Source: Zymoseptoria tritici IPO323
Taxonomy: Eukaryota > Ascomycota > Dothideomycetes > Mycosphaerellales > Mycosphaerellaceae
Assembly: GCF_000219625.1 (NCBI RefSeq)
Contig: NC_018215.1
Coordinates: forward strand, 930,001-994,000
Length of the DNA stretch: 64,000 bases
Direction: 5' to 3'
Every line of letters starts with the position of its first letter. Position 1 is the first letter of the stretch. Below the pieces are notes generated by a model. That model ran no database searches, had not been told where the DNA came from, and was given only the letters and a program-made list of their open reading frames with translations. A program made the position numbers and the translations under genes. Of this stretch, positions 36,579 through 48,530 are shown piece by piece.

Positions 36579-36880
36579 TTAGCAGATTGCTTTCCCAATC
36601 ATGCATGCAGCGGCACATACGGCGGCGCAGCCCACGAGTTCCTTCTGGCTTCCTCCCGGAGTGAAGTTGCAGGCGCCGTGAGGATACAATCCCGGCTTCG
36701 CCTTCCCGGTGAAGGGGTCGACAGTCACTATCCCCTTCTCACAGATCTAAGTATCGTTTGTCGTCAGTGATAAGATTGGGACGAGAGAGGTGAGGGCAGC
36801 AGGAGGAATTGACTTACGCCATCGGCAAAGGCGGTCGAGACCATGGCAAGGACAACGGCAGTGAGCTGAGAGATCTGCAT
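36579..36880 (-). CDS. Small secreted cysteine-rich protein, effector candidate
   Basis: Two exons on the minus strand: 36880-36818 and 36746-36579, separated by a 71-nt intron with GTAAGT donor, CACTGAC branch and TTAG acceptor. The product is 76 residues. Residues 1-19 form a clear signal peptide (MQISQLTAVVLAMVSTAFA) with an AFA-type cleavage site. The mature part of about 57 residues has six Cys: one just after the splice (ICEKG), one in HGAC, and a C-terminal cluster GCAAVCAAACMIGKAIC. That even number suggests three disulfides. No family is recognised; size, signal and Cys density fit an apoplastic effector or an antimicrobial-type peptide. The coding region ends about 180 bp from the hAT element. 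Confidence 0.78.
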
Positions 36881-37944
36881 GATTCTACGTCGTATTCTTG
36901 GTGTTTCGTGGTTTGAGAAAGGAAGAAGGGATCGGCGGGTAAAAAGTGCAGATTGGCCGGTCCATATAGCCATGCTTACACCATGACCAACACAACAATC
37001 GTTCGATCGAAGGGAACTGGCGGGGAAATTCTTGCGACCCCTGGACCAAAAGCAAGAAGTAGTACCCACCCCATGAGTATTCCCGAGCCAATACGACCTC
37101 GCAATTCTGTCGATACCTGCCCGGAAACAGTGAAAAGGTTGTCGATTGAGTTTTTCGCGTAAGCACTGCTTCCTGCACGGTGCAGGTCTTTGGTAGCCTA
37201 GGATACAGAGCCCTTGTCGGCACTTTCGTCGATTGACCGCCTCGAAACCTCGGCGTGTCTTCGCAAGGATAGCAGAAAACCACGGCACGCACATCTTCCA
37301 CCAAGGCCAACCTGCCCGAGCTCAATCTCTTCGAACCAAGACTTCAAGACGGTCCAAAGAGATTGATTGAGACCCCTGCGGAAACTACTGCACCACTGAC
37401 TTACAAGGAGGCCAAACATAGTGCATGGGTGTAAGCATTGATTGTCACTGCTCGCGTACGAGGTACAGCCTCTCTCTCTTGAACCAGAGGCTTGTTTGTG
37501 CGTAAGACAGCCATGCCTTTTAGAGGCATGGTTTCCGGGAATATGCTGGAAAGCCTCCGACTGCCACTTGCCCCATTCCAGCTTCATACTTTCGTGAGCC
37601 ATCCGACGATGAGGTCAAGACTGTATTTTGCATATAAGGATCGCGCTTACGATGGAACAATCAATCGATTGCCCTCTTAATGCGGAGATGGAAGATTTCG
37701 CGGGCCTGAGTCGATTCGAGGTCATGGGACAGGTCCGGTGATCGGACTCAAGGAACGACAACTAACCCTTGCTCTGACAGACAAGGCTACCGTGTAAGGT
37801 CACAAGGTGTATGATCCAGAACCGGTGGCCATTTCAGTGTTGATAGTCGGTCACCAAATAAAGTCAGAAGTGCAAGTAAGACTGGCAAAAAATGCCAATC
37901 CTCTCGAAGGGAAGAGCATCGAAGATTAGTCTCCCTTTGAGAGA
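36881..37944. other. Intergenic region upstream of the small secreted protein gene
   Basis: No coding region supported. It should contain the promoter of the secreted protein gene (minus strand) and the 3' flank of the kinase pseudogene. No RIP signature is evident. Confidence 0.45.
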
Positions 37945-39239
37945 CTAGAAGTCGTCGATCGACTGAATCCACGGGTCTGACAACAACTGGTCAGTCGTCG
38001 GCCGAGTCGAAGGATCGTAATGTAGATACCTCCTTAGAAATGATAGCGCCTGCCTTGTCTCCAGAGGACTCGTCTCCTTTGGCCTTCGTTGCATAAACTC
38101 TTCTCCAGAGTGAATCCCATACGTGGCTTGTGCGGAGGATTGACCGGACCATCCTCGACGTTTGAACGGCCCTTACTTCATGTCTCCATCTAAACATCGT
38201 GATCCACGGCTCCATCGTGCGAATATCGAGGACGGTATTGGTCCGAGAGTGTTTGCAATCTGAAGGAGATGGTCGTCGTCGATCTGATCGTCGAGGTCGA
38301 TGGGGAGTGGGAACACGGAGAACAAATTGTCGCCGGTCAAGATCTCGAAAGCCAGGCAGCCAAAGCTCCACACGTCAATGTGATGGTCGAATGCACTCTT
38401 TAGGATGACCTCGGGAGCGCGTAATGCGATGGGAATGACGGTATCCTCGGGGAGCTCGCCGAATGGAAACGCTGCCATCGTCAGCTTTGCCTAATATGTG
38501 CATATAGGGCATGCATACCGGCTCCGAGATCTGCGAGCTTGATCTTGACCTCTACAGAGTGATCTGCAAATTCCGTGAGAGGACATTCTTTGTATTAAAC
38601 TTTAGGTCGACTAGCGTCCGAGGTCCTTTGATTCTTAACGGTCGCCGTGTCGTTCCTCGATTCAGGCGACATAATCTGCTTTCGGAGCTGCTTTGTGTCC
38701 ACCATCGCGAGGAGGTTGCCAGGATCTATATCGCAATACGCAATACGATGCTGGTAGTGCAGACCTAGCAATGACTGCTTGACAATGGTACGCTGTATCG
38801 TAGGGCATGAAGCGGCTTGAACTGGAGCGCACTCTGAACAGCGAGGTCATGTCCGGTCCCATGGGCTCGAAGACCAAGCAAGCGTGTTCACCATTTGAAT
38901 CGGCGTGCTGGAAACTGTCAAGCATGGGGTCCTTGATTGGCAACTCCAGGCTTGACTTGAGTAGGACTCCATGCATACGTAGCTCTCTGTCAAGTGGTCG
39001 CGAGTTGGAGCGGCAGACCCTGATGGCAGTGGACATTGCGGCTCTTGCCCATGGTTAGTCAAAGCAGAGGCAGCGTAGAATGGAAGAGCTCTCACCTGCG
39101 ATCCCAAGTCAGCCATACAGTGGCAAACGCTCCATGTCCCAGCTGCCGAACGACGATGTAGCGCCTGTGCAGCGTATCGCCCCAGTGAACTGGGTGCAGT
39201 CCTCCACTATGGGATTGCTCGATTCGTTCGGCATGGAGT
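37945..39239 (-). pseudogene. SRPK-like protein kinase, broken
   Basis: The minus-strand order fits an SR-protein-kinase-like fold: GLHPVHWGDTLHRRYIVV, then the glycine loop LGHGAFATVWL near 39140; an intron to about 39060; RVCRSNSRPLDRELRMHG near 39000; hinge CLVFEPMGPDM near 38860; a catalytic loop YCDIDPGNLL near 38730; KLADLGAG (DFG equivalent) near 38520; a 48-nt intron (GTATGC..GGCAG); RAPEVIL and DVWSFGCLAFEILTG at 38340-38420; and the end LRRYLHYDPSTRPT near 38020 with stop 37945-37947. Between hinge and catalytic loop the frame shifts near 38800, an in-frame TAA lies at 38173-38175, and no start codon fits upstream. The usual HGD of the loop is YCD. SRPKs phosphorylate Arg-Ser-rich splicing factors; this copy is probably dead. 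Confidence 0.72.
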
Positions 39240-39526
39240 GACAGTTACGAAGAGTCGTCCGTCATGTCGCAGAAACGCTTGGCTGAAAGGGCCGGCGATA
39301 TGGCTCAGCGGAATCTGCTTGCGGTCTGTTCTCTGTGATAGGAAATGGGATTGGGCCATCGCTGTGGTCTGGCATTCGGGCTTGCAGTGCGCTTCAAGTC
39401 AGGTGCCATGGTACGATAGCGCCCCGTTCGTGAGTTTCCCTCACTACGTCGATTTCGTGATTCTGGCCTTTGGCGATATCGCTATATATCAACACACCAC
39501 TATGCTGGTGTTACACTGTTGCCATG

Positions 39527-39557
<31 letters not shown>

Positions 39558-39721
39558 AGACGCTCTCGCACTACTATTAATCTTACCCCCTTACGCCCTT
39601 ACGCCCTTAGCGATATATACACTACTATCGATCTTACGCCCTTAGCGTATATACACACGAACTCGCCGCCGCCCTTACGCTATCTTACTACTAATCTTAC
39701 CGCGATCTCGCTATGCTACGC

Positions 39722-41180
39722 CTACCGCCGAATTACGACTACCTACGTAAGGAGATTAAGGTTCTTCTTTAAGTCTTAGGCCTAACCTATAACGCCGTCC
39801 GAGCATAGATAAAAGAGTAGAAGGGCGTAGATATATCGCATACTACGTTCGAGCGTATAATCGCTACTTAGGGGATTATAACGAGACTACGTAAAGCTAA
39901 TCTTAATGCCTATAATAAGGAGCGGCTAAGGGCTCGGATTAAGGAGCTGTTCTAGGAATTAGACAAGGACGATGCTACATACTATAAGATCCTTACTATT
40001 AATAGCTTTGCTCTCTTAAAGTAGTAGTTCGTAGAGCTAAGGAAGAGTATAGGATTGTATAGGAGGATTCTAAAGGATAACTAGCTATCCTATAATAAGA
40101 TTATTAAGAGCATGTTAGTCGGAGTAATTAAGGGTAGAGCGCTAGAAGATTACGGATACCGCAACCTCGTAAGGGAGATGCGGAACGAGTTTAAGCTAAT
40201 CGGAAGGTTCGTAATTTTAGCTATCTTAGTGCTTATCTTAGTGCTAACTGCTATATATAGGAACCAGATCTTTAAGATCGCCTATCGGATGAACTTAGCG
40301 CTATTCGATATACGCCGCATTAGTAAGCGAGTAAAGGTCCGCTCTTATCTTCTAAAGGCTAAGGGACTAAACTATATATAGTCGGTAGATGCCTATTGCA
40401 AGCTTAAACTCTTTAGCATTTAGATCTATTGCTGCATTAACGTGTATTTACAGAAGATTATATAGGCGTACGTTAGCACTATAGCTAAGACGAAGTTCTC
40501 GGTCTTTAGCTAGTATCTCGGTGCAGTAGATTAGCTCGGGTTTACTCTATAGGTAAGCCCTGTATCTATTAATCTCGGTAGACGTCTCGGTAGACGTCTC
40601 GGTAGACATCTCGGTATATAGGCTAACTTATATACACAGATCCTATAAGCTAACTATAGTGTAGAGACTCTAATAATAGCCGACGCCTACCTTTGCTTCC
40701 GTAAGAACTAAGAGGGCTATTAACTCTGTTTTAATAAAGCCTTTTAGTATACAACTAGCAAGGGTAATAACACTATTAAGCGTTTCTAGGGTCTTAGTAT
40801 ATTAGCAGCGTTTAACTAGTAGCGTAACCTCTTTATTAAGCTCCGCAACAACTGTCTATATAACGAGGATTAGCGGGCTAACCGTGTAGCCTTCCTCGCT
40901 ATATACGTGCTAATTATGCGATATATAGTTTGGCTATTCGTTAGCAGCTACAACTAACACTGCATTCGCAAGTACCCTAAGATTACTAGCTATATTACCG
41001 GTATTCCGAACACACTCTACGCATATCTAGAGTTAAAGGGGACCGAGAACTATAGTATCTATATTAATACTGCTTATCCTAAGATCCGACAAATAGTCCA
41101 AAATAAGGACGAATTCGGTGCGTATGCTATTAGCTAGGATCGCCGCTAAGATCTACCTAAGATCGTACATGCCGCGTTAC
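39722..41180 (+). pseudogene. DDE-integrase-like transposase of copy 1, RIP-inactivated
   Basis: Readable blocks: TTFERIIAT-GIITRLRKANLNAYNK near 39850, FALLK--FVELRKSIGLYRRIL near 40010, an open 89-codon stretch at 40112-40378 (NLVREMRNEFKLIGRF), then SVDAYCKLKLF near 40382 with the first catalytic Asp, QKII-AYVSTIAKTKFSVF, VETLIIADAYLCFRKN near 40660, and TSKGNNTIKRF-GL where the expected catalytic Glu (NTIERFW-like) reads Lys, a TG to TA consequence. This resembles fungal transposases annotated as integrase catalytic-core proteins; superfamily not assigned. A frame change near 40620-40640 may be an intron or indel. Confidence 0.65.
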
Positions 41181-41689
41181 ACTAGCGCTAATATACTAAT
41201 TAATTTATGTAGACCTTATATTATATCTTCCCCTAGCTACGATGCATTAGGTTAATTATACGCTTGTTAAAGGCGGCTTCCCTACTAAATTAGATAGTCG
41301 TAAGTAGGCTACTAATAGCGAGAAGCTCTATGTTATTGCATATCTCTACCTCCGCGCTATAGCCGCTGCTTACCTCGCCGCCGGTAGTAAGCTAGTAGAG
41401 TTTTAGAGGCCTGTATAGGGCGCTAGCCTATAGCTAAGAGATCGCATAAGGGAGGTATTTGTAGCGAATAGCTTCCCTCTATAAGATACAGAGTAGATTA
41501 TACTAAGATCGCGAGATAACAGGCCCTTAAATAAAAACTCTACTCTCTCGTACCCTCTATCGTCTGCACCCTTACCCTTTATTTTCTCTGTATCCTGCAC
41601 TATTTACACCTCTAACTACTTATACCTCTAACTATCTACCTCTAACTATCTATATACTCGAATAAATATCTAACAGCTCCGAACTATAG

Positions 41690-43533
41690 CTCCTAGACTA
41701 TTTACTAAGTTCTGCACTAACGGCGGGGCCCTTTACGATGTCGGACTTACCGAGAACTGTAGCAACTGCGGCTGCGACCCCCTAACGACCGAGATCGCTA
41801 CTAAGATTACTACGCCGGTAAGAGATATTAGCGCTTATAAGGGCTATAACGTCTTCTATTCCGGTTGTGCTAATACCGTCCGACAGAGCACTTCTAAGAA
41901 GCACACTCGCCCTACTAATGCCGGCACTCGCGCTCTATTGCTTAGGTATGCCGCTTAAGCTGGAGCCGCCGCTCTTGCTATAGCCGGCAATAGTATACTA
42001 CGATCTTCTAGTCCGGCTCTACCTCTAGCCTTAACTACTAAGCAGCAAGGTAATAAGCTACAAGAGCCTATCGTATAGGAGGTTAGCCTCGCGTATACTA
42101 TATATACGGTCGAAGTAGATACTATAACTACGGTATATACCTACACCCCTCGGAAGGAGCCCTTCGAGTAGACTAGCTAAGGCGTTATTACTAAGATAAA
42201 CTCTAATCTTAGTGCCCTCTCGGCGAACATAAGAAAGGGCTACCTGCTTAAATACCTCCTTAAGGAGAGTAAGTATGCTTGTAAGCGTATCGAACGCAAC
42301 GCCTACTACGACTGCTTCCTTATTATGAAATATAATAGCTTAAATTAGCCTATCCGGCCTAGCGATAAGAGCACTATATTGTAGGATCTCTACTGGATGC
42401 TAGCGCCCTTCTACCCTAATACTATAGTTAAGCTCGTTAAAGCTACTGTATATATTACGCTACTTATGAACGAACAGTATACCTGCAATCGCCGTAGAGG
42501 TTATCTTAATAAGATAGCTAAGAACAAGGCCTACTAGAAGTTTATAGGAAGCAGCAAATCCTAAAGACAAGCCGACCTTAATAAGAAGCGCGCTGCTAAG
42601 CTAGCTTACAAAGCGACTAAGGACGCTCTTAGAGCCGATCTTAATAAGGATCTTACTAAGACCGCCGCCGGCACCTCCGCCGGCACCTCCGCGGGCAAGG
42701 GGAAGGGCAAGGGCAAGGACACTAGCAATCTATAGAACGCTGCGTTTGCCGCAGCCCTTGCTCTTAAGACTAACGACGATAATCTTAGCGATGATCCTAA
42801 CGCTGATCTCGATGCCGCGATCGCTAAATCCCTAAAGGTTAAGGCCGAGCCTACTACCGGTCCCTCGAGGGCTAGTAAGCGAGCTACTAGTTCAGAGCTT
42901 CCGCAGCTATCCTTACTAGTAAGACATAACGACTCTATTATTATCCTTAACGACGTTAACGCCCCGTCTAGCTCGCACGATATAATAGCAGAGGCTAAGG
43001 CAGCTATTACTAGAAGAGAGAAGGAGAAGGCGGCCGAATCTAGCTTAGTAGCGCTACTACCGTCGCTACTACCGTCGCTACTACCGCCGCCGCTAGCACA
43101 GACGCTAGTTAAGGCAATAGCTATAGCATCTTTAACGTCCTCCGGAGCAGTTAATATAACAGCGACTCTACGATCTTCGTTAACTAAGCCGAAGAAGAAG
43201 AAGGATAGTATCTACGACCGTGTCCGTAAGCTATTAGCCGCTCTAAACCTTACGCTATTATAAGAGCGCTCTAAGATACCGAACATGCCTATTAAGTAGG
43301 AGCCGGAGGTAAAGATAGAGTTATCTATAGACGAGCCTATCGTCGGTAAGTCTACGGTCGACGAGCCTGCTGCTACCGCTGTAGAGGAGCATGTCGATAA
43401 GCCTATCGTTAATAAGCCTGTCGTTAATAAGCCGGTCGTTAATAAGTCGGTAGAGTAGGAGAGTAATAGACCGAGACGCAGTAGTAGGAAGAGGATTGCG
43501 TCGGAGAAGAAGAGGGCTAAGAGCGAATCTTAG
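41690..43533 (+). pseudogene. Accessory lysine/alanine-rich protein of the DDE transposon, copy 1
   Basis: A long frame with TAG/TAA interruptions. An N-terminal Cys-rich module reads LFTKFCTNGGALYDVGLTEN then CSNCGCDP near 41740-41780 and GYNVFYSGCANTVRQ near 41850. A middle region follows (NAYYDCFLIMKYNSL; WMLAPFYPNTIVKLVKA). Then come basic and low-complexity segments (NKKRAAKLAYKATKDALRADL; GKGKGKGKDT), a ubiquitin-interacting-motif-like helix DLDAAIAKSLKVKAEP near 42810, and a VNKPVVNKPVVNK repeat near 43400. The equivalent in copy 2 is on the minus strand, with an open N-terminal part at 53803-54252. The Cys module and tail do not match a family I know. Confidence 0.55.
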
Positions 43534-43679
43534 TATAATCTTAGTACGTTTCTCGGTGTAGTATATAGCAAGGGCAGTATATATAAAGGAAGCAGACACA
43601 ATAGAAGCATATATAGAGGAAACTTAGGTATTATTTAGCAGCTCGAGAGCCGATCTTACTGTATCTTAGTGCGTTTCTT

Positions 43680-44173
43680 ACCTATTTGCCCTCTAACTTC
43701 GCCAAACGCCGCTTAATCGCAGCATCCTTCTCCTCTAACGCCTCTCTTACTGTCGTTAATTCCTCCTAGTTCAGTTTATAGCTAGCTAGCAAGTCTATAT
43801 GCTGCTCTTTAAGGAGTTTAATCTTACCTACAAGTCCCTTAATCTTAGCGCTATAGCTACCTTTAAGGAGTTCGATCTTACTTAGTAGTGCCTTGCCCTT
43901 GTTCTCCAGCTCTAAATTCGCATCCGTTAACAGCTTAATATCTCCCTCTATTGCTGCTACCTTCGCTTCGAACTCTTCTATTATTTCTCTAAATAATATA
44001 CTACTAGCAGTATTAGGCTCTGCTCCCTTATTAACTAGCTTGCTAGCACCGCAGTTAGCCTTGCTACGGCTAAAGCAATATCCGCAAGTCGTCTTGTGCG
44101 TCACAATGTCCTTATATGCGCGACATACGTAGCCTACTCGCTTGTAGAGTCTGTACTCGGTAAACGCCGGCAA
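43680..44173 (-). pseudogene. Accessory coiled-coil protein of the DDE transposon, copy 1
   Basis: Open from the ATG at 44173 to 43766, then through one TAA to about 43680. The first 50 residues hold YVCRAYKDIVTHKTTCGYCF and KANCGASKL, with regularly placed Cys. The rest is a strongly heptadic coiled coil (FEAKVAAIEGDIKLLTDANL, LLSKIELLKG, IKGLVGKIKLLKEQHIDLL). It reads opposite to the transposase at the far end of the element. Copy 2 carries it as 46045-46379 plus 51988-52130, split by the LINE. Confidence 0.6.
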
Positions 44174-44888
44174 TCCTAAAACAGGATAATTAGCTAAGAT
44201 CGTACTAGGATATACTAAGATCTCCTAGATTAAACTTACCTTCGTCCGTCTCCTATACTCGACCTATATAATTATAGCGGTTAAGCGTCTGACGACCGCT
44301 TCGACGTATAGCGGCGTCTGCTAATTACGCTTTAGTAAGAGCTTCGGTCTATGCCTTAACGCTAATATACTACGGAGCGAACTAATCTATTATAGTCGGT
44401 ATGCGGAAGGCTTAGAGATCTATAGGTAGCGATAAGGTTACTAGCGGCGGTATTAGAGTTAGAGGGTCGCTATTAGACGGAGGATTATTAATATCTCGCA
44501 TTAGTATATCGTCGCGCTTAATCGGTAGGCCTTACGATTCGAGCCTAGCTTTTTTAACAGCTTCGCCTTATAGTATGTTCTAAGTAGTAAAGGCTATTAT
44601 ATTATAAGCGAGAGCGAGAGTAGTAGAGATTAGTAGTAGTAGTAGTAATGTTAGTATTCGAGAGAGAGAGAAACGACCGCGGAAGGGGATATTTAAACCT
44701 ACTAAACGCCCTTATTAGCATTATACGCACTTATATGTAATTGTTAGCTCTTAGCGTAATCTAAGTAACCGGCTAACAATAGGTAGTAATATATACAACA
44801 ATAGGAGCGTTTATTAAGGGAGTAAAGTCATTTGAGCCCTATACGTAACTATTAAAATCACGAAATCGACGTAGTAAGGGAAACTAAC

Positions 44889-45329
44889 GTATAGTACACC
44901 ATCGTACTCGGCGCAGTATGTCACTGGGCCCGACCGGAGTTCGCGTTAAGCTAAAGGGCCGCCGACGGTACAATTCCATCAACTGCTGCACCACAATTGT
45001 GACCACGTCGAAGCTGTTTCTTCGCATCTCGCACGGTCGGACTCCATGTCAAAGTTTGGAAACTTGAAGACAGGACCATATATACAGAGCGAAAGAATGC
45101 GATGCATGGGTCATCGGTCGGGAGAAGCTGAATTCCAGGTTGCGGATGCCTTTTCGAACCGATGAATTATGTGAACTCAGGCTTGAGACGTCCAAGTCCT
45201 TGGGCTTGTGGTTCCATGTCACGGAAGAATCTGAATGAGACCGAGTGTTTGACCCAAATACGTTGTCACTTGGAGGAGGTGGAGCAAGAGGAAGAGACCT
45301 GCAGGTGAGTATAGGATAGTATACCATAC
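44889..45329. other. Host spacer between the two inverted transposon copies
   Basis: About 440 bp of unmutated, non-repeat sequence. A 92-codon minus frame (45049-45327) has no recognisable feature and is probably chance. Nothing else seen. Confidence 0.5.
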
Positions 45330-47350
45330 GTTAGTTTCCCTTACTACGTCGATTTCGTGATTTTAATAGTCACGTGTAGGGCTTAAATAACTTCACTCCC
45401 TTAATAAACGCTCCTATTGTTGTATATATTACTACCTATTGTTAGCCGGTTACTAAGATTACGCTAAGAGCTAATAATTATATATAAGTGCGTATAATAC
45501 TAATAAAGGCGTTTAGTAGGTTTAAATATCCCCTTCCGCGGTCGTTTCTCTCTCTCTCGAACACTAACATTACTACTATTACTACTAATCTCTGCCGCTC
45601 TCGCTCTCGCTTATAATATAATAGCCTTTACTACTTAGAACATATTATAAGGCGAAGCTATTAAAAAAGCTAGGCTCGAATCGTAAGGCCTGCCGATCGA
45701 GCGCGACGATATACTAATATAAGATGTTAATAATCCTCCGTCTAATAGCGACCCTCTAACTCTAACACCGCCGTTAGTAACCTTATCGCTACCTATAGAT
45801 CTCTAAGCCTTCTATATGCCGACTATAATAGATTAGTTTGCTCCGTAGTATATTAGCGTTAAGGCATAGACCAAAGCTCTTACTAAGGCGCAATTAGTAG
45901 ACGCCGCTATACGTCGAAGCGGTCGTTAGACGCTTAACCGCTACAATTATATAGGTCGAGTGTAGGAGACGGACGAAGGTAAGTTTAAGCTAGGAGATCT
46001 CGGCGTTTCTTAGTATAATCCTAGCTAATTATCCTATTTTAGGAGTGCTAGCGTCTACCGAGTGCAGACTCTACAAGAAAGGAGGCTACATATGTCGCGC
46101 ATATAAGGACATTATAACGCATAAGACGACCTACGGATATTACTTTAGCTATAGTAAGGCTAACTACAGTACTAGCAAGCTATTAGATAGAGATTCTGCT
46201 ATTAAGGATGCTACTAGAGGTAGATAGTTTAGAGGAATAATAGAAAAACTCGAGGCGAAGGTAGTAATAATAGAGGGAGATATTAAGCTGTTAACGGATA
46301 CGAATTTAGAGCTAGAGAACAAGGGCAAGGCACTACTAAGTAAGATCGAACTCCTTAAAGGTAGCTATAGCGCTAAGATTAAGGGACTCGTAACATCGAC
46401 ATCCGCACTTCCATTGCACACCCAATATTAACCCGATTATCACCAAACACGCACTATTCGAAAGCCCTTATTAAGGCCGTTCTAACGAACCCGCATTTAC
46501 CCCGCTGCCCTTAAAACCTACGCCGCTATTAGAGTTTAAAGATTTACCTTATTGCCCCCTTTAGGGTGCAAATTTGGACCCTAAACTCCGGGATTTGGCC
46601 CCTACCTCCGAAACCTTATTCCGACCTTACCTCCCCTACACTCGAAATATTCCCTATTTAGGGCATTGCATAAGGAAGGTTTACAACCTGTACTATAACA
46701 CTTTAACACACTACAATACAACTAATACGCCGCCGATTCGGACGCCGTGTAGCCTGTTTAAAAGCCCTCGACGAGAGCTTTTATTCTAGCTATTAAACGC
46801 CTGATTTAGTCGAATTTTAAAAGAGCTAAAGGCTAAACAAGAGTAGTGTTCCTAGGATACACAAACATATATATACACTTAGTTCTCTCTATACTAGAGT
46901 TACCTGTTGTCCTACGCCGCCGAGAGAGGAAGCTAAAGGAGTAGTATAATTTAGTAAGGACGAATTTGCACCTCTAGGGATTAGAGTAGTAGTACTAGCT
47001 ATATAGCTAGATACTCTATATAGAGTATAGGCCTACCTTTCCTTAGAGACAAAGGTTATCCCAAACCTACTACAGCTACCCGTAGAACGCCTCTAAAGCC
47101 TACTATAAAGACGTACGTTGCTATAGGCTAGAGTACTTCCTAGAAGTAGAGGTATATTTATATATCTCTTCTCTCCTCTTTAAAGTATACCTTCTCCTAT
47201 ACTCCTACTTTATATAGTAGGGAGAAGAGTGCCCTAGTATCGCAAGTAGGCTAGGACCCGAACGCGATTAGAAATAGAGACGAACAAGTAGCCCTCTCGG
47301 CGTAAGACTACTAAGCCTCTTTTTAAATAACAAACAATAATAATAAGACA

Positions 47351-48530
47351 ATGTCTACCGAGACGGAAATAATAGACGCAAGTATAGCCCTTTAGACTCT
47401 AAAAGCTACGGCTAGAGGGAACGAGGAAGTTACGTTTAAGTCTCTTAAAACCCTGCCGTTGCTAAAGGAACTACTAAAAAGAACCGGCATTCCTTTCCTA
47501 CCTAGGAAAAGGCAAAACCCCTTCGAATTTAGTAGCTTCCCGACTCGTAGCCCTTTTCTCGGAAAGAGACAAACACTCTTTCGCATACCTACGAACAAGA
47601 AGATCTTATAAGCCCGATAGCTACTAGTCGAAGCGGTAGGGGATCTAGGCGGGATTCTAGAAGAACAAACCCGGGTTCTCGACCTTCTCGAAGTCTTTCG
47701 GCACTTTACCGAGCATATAGACTTTAAGATAACGTCCTAAATCCTCGCAAAGTAAGTCTCGAACCTAGAAACGACAACAAAGAAACTAGTAATATAAGCG
47801 AAGAAGCCTACTTTCGTAGACGTTATTAAGGGAGATAGCGGATCCGCTACCTCTACCTCTACCTCCTCGACAACAAAGATAATATAATAATAATAATAAT
47901 AATAACAATAGTAGACGACTATCTCCTAGAGGGCTAGCAAGCCGAAAGAATAAGCAGAACCGATGCCTCTTATCTTTATACTAAAGGATAAAGAGAAGGA
48001 ACTCGACTAGATCGCAACCCGAGACAAAATTAACGACGCTCTTAAAGGCGAAGACTAAGAGCTAGCTGTCCTTATAATAAAGAAATTAGTTTAGGGTAAT
48101 ATTGTCCTAAACTTTGTAATAGAGAAAGCCCGCTAACGAACGATCGATAGCCTTACTAAGGTTACCGATATCGTAGGCGAGGCACAGGTAATAGAGGACT
48201 CTCTCTAGCATAAGGTCGTAGTTTATAGCGTCTCGACCGCGAACTTTAATACGCCGACAGGCCTATAGGACATTTAACAAGAAATTAAGATCTTTAATAA
48301 AGGTCTTAAACTCGCAGGCACCCCGATTTAGCTAACAAACGAAGAGAGAAGAAGGACTCTTACTAGGGCGACAGTTCTAGTAGGTTTTGCTACCGAGGAG
48401 GAGGCAAAAAGGGCTATTTAAAACCGTCTATACGTAGGCGCGGATAGCCTAAGAGTCGAGAAGGCGAAGGATCGTATATAACAGAAAGGAAGGCCCCTAG
48501 AACGTTCTATATGTTAGAACACTCTCTACG
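47351..48530 (+). pseudogene. LINE ORF1 (gag-like), RIP-inactivated
   Basis: Starts ATG 47351 (MSTETEIIDASIAL). The frame is lysine- and serine-rich; the TAA run near 47885 is probably a former CAA/CAG polyglutamine tract. C-terminal part reads VLVGFATEEEAKRAI and RVEKAKDRI near 48370-48480, similar to the fold that precedes zinc knuckles in Tad ORF1. No zinc knuckle identified. Confidence 0.65.

Larger units (their letters stand above)
39415..44895 (+). mobile_element. TIR DNA transposon with DDE-integrase-like transposase, copy 1
   Basis: The ends carry a 33-bp inverted repeat: 39430-39462 (GTGAGTTTCCCTCACTACG...) and the reverse complement at 44856-44888, with differences of the RIP type. 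Similarity to copy 2 extends left to about 39415. The core is about 5.46 kb. It contains three coding regions: a transposase (plus), a lysine-rich protein (plus) and a coiled-coil protein (minus, 3' end). A TCG microsatellite lies at about 39528-39556. Target duplication was not resolved; TGGTAC (39409-39414) versus TAGTAC after the right end is a weak candidate. All coding parts are RIP-damaged. Confidence 0.8.

Noticed and set aside
36764..37325. Overlapping minus-strand frames of 176 and 146 codons near the secreted protein gene
   Set aside because: The longer one only reaches the real first exon by reading through upstream sequence and the intron. The two-exon model with signal peptide and clean splice sites is better.
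39409..44900. 6-bp target duplication TGGTAC/TAGTAC for DDE transposon copy 1
   Set aside because: It needs one RIP change and copy 2 shows no matching duplication, so the exact element ends and duplication length stay open.
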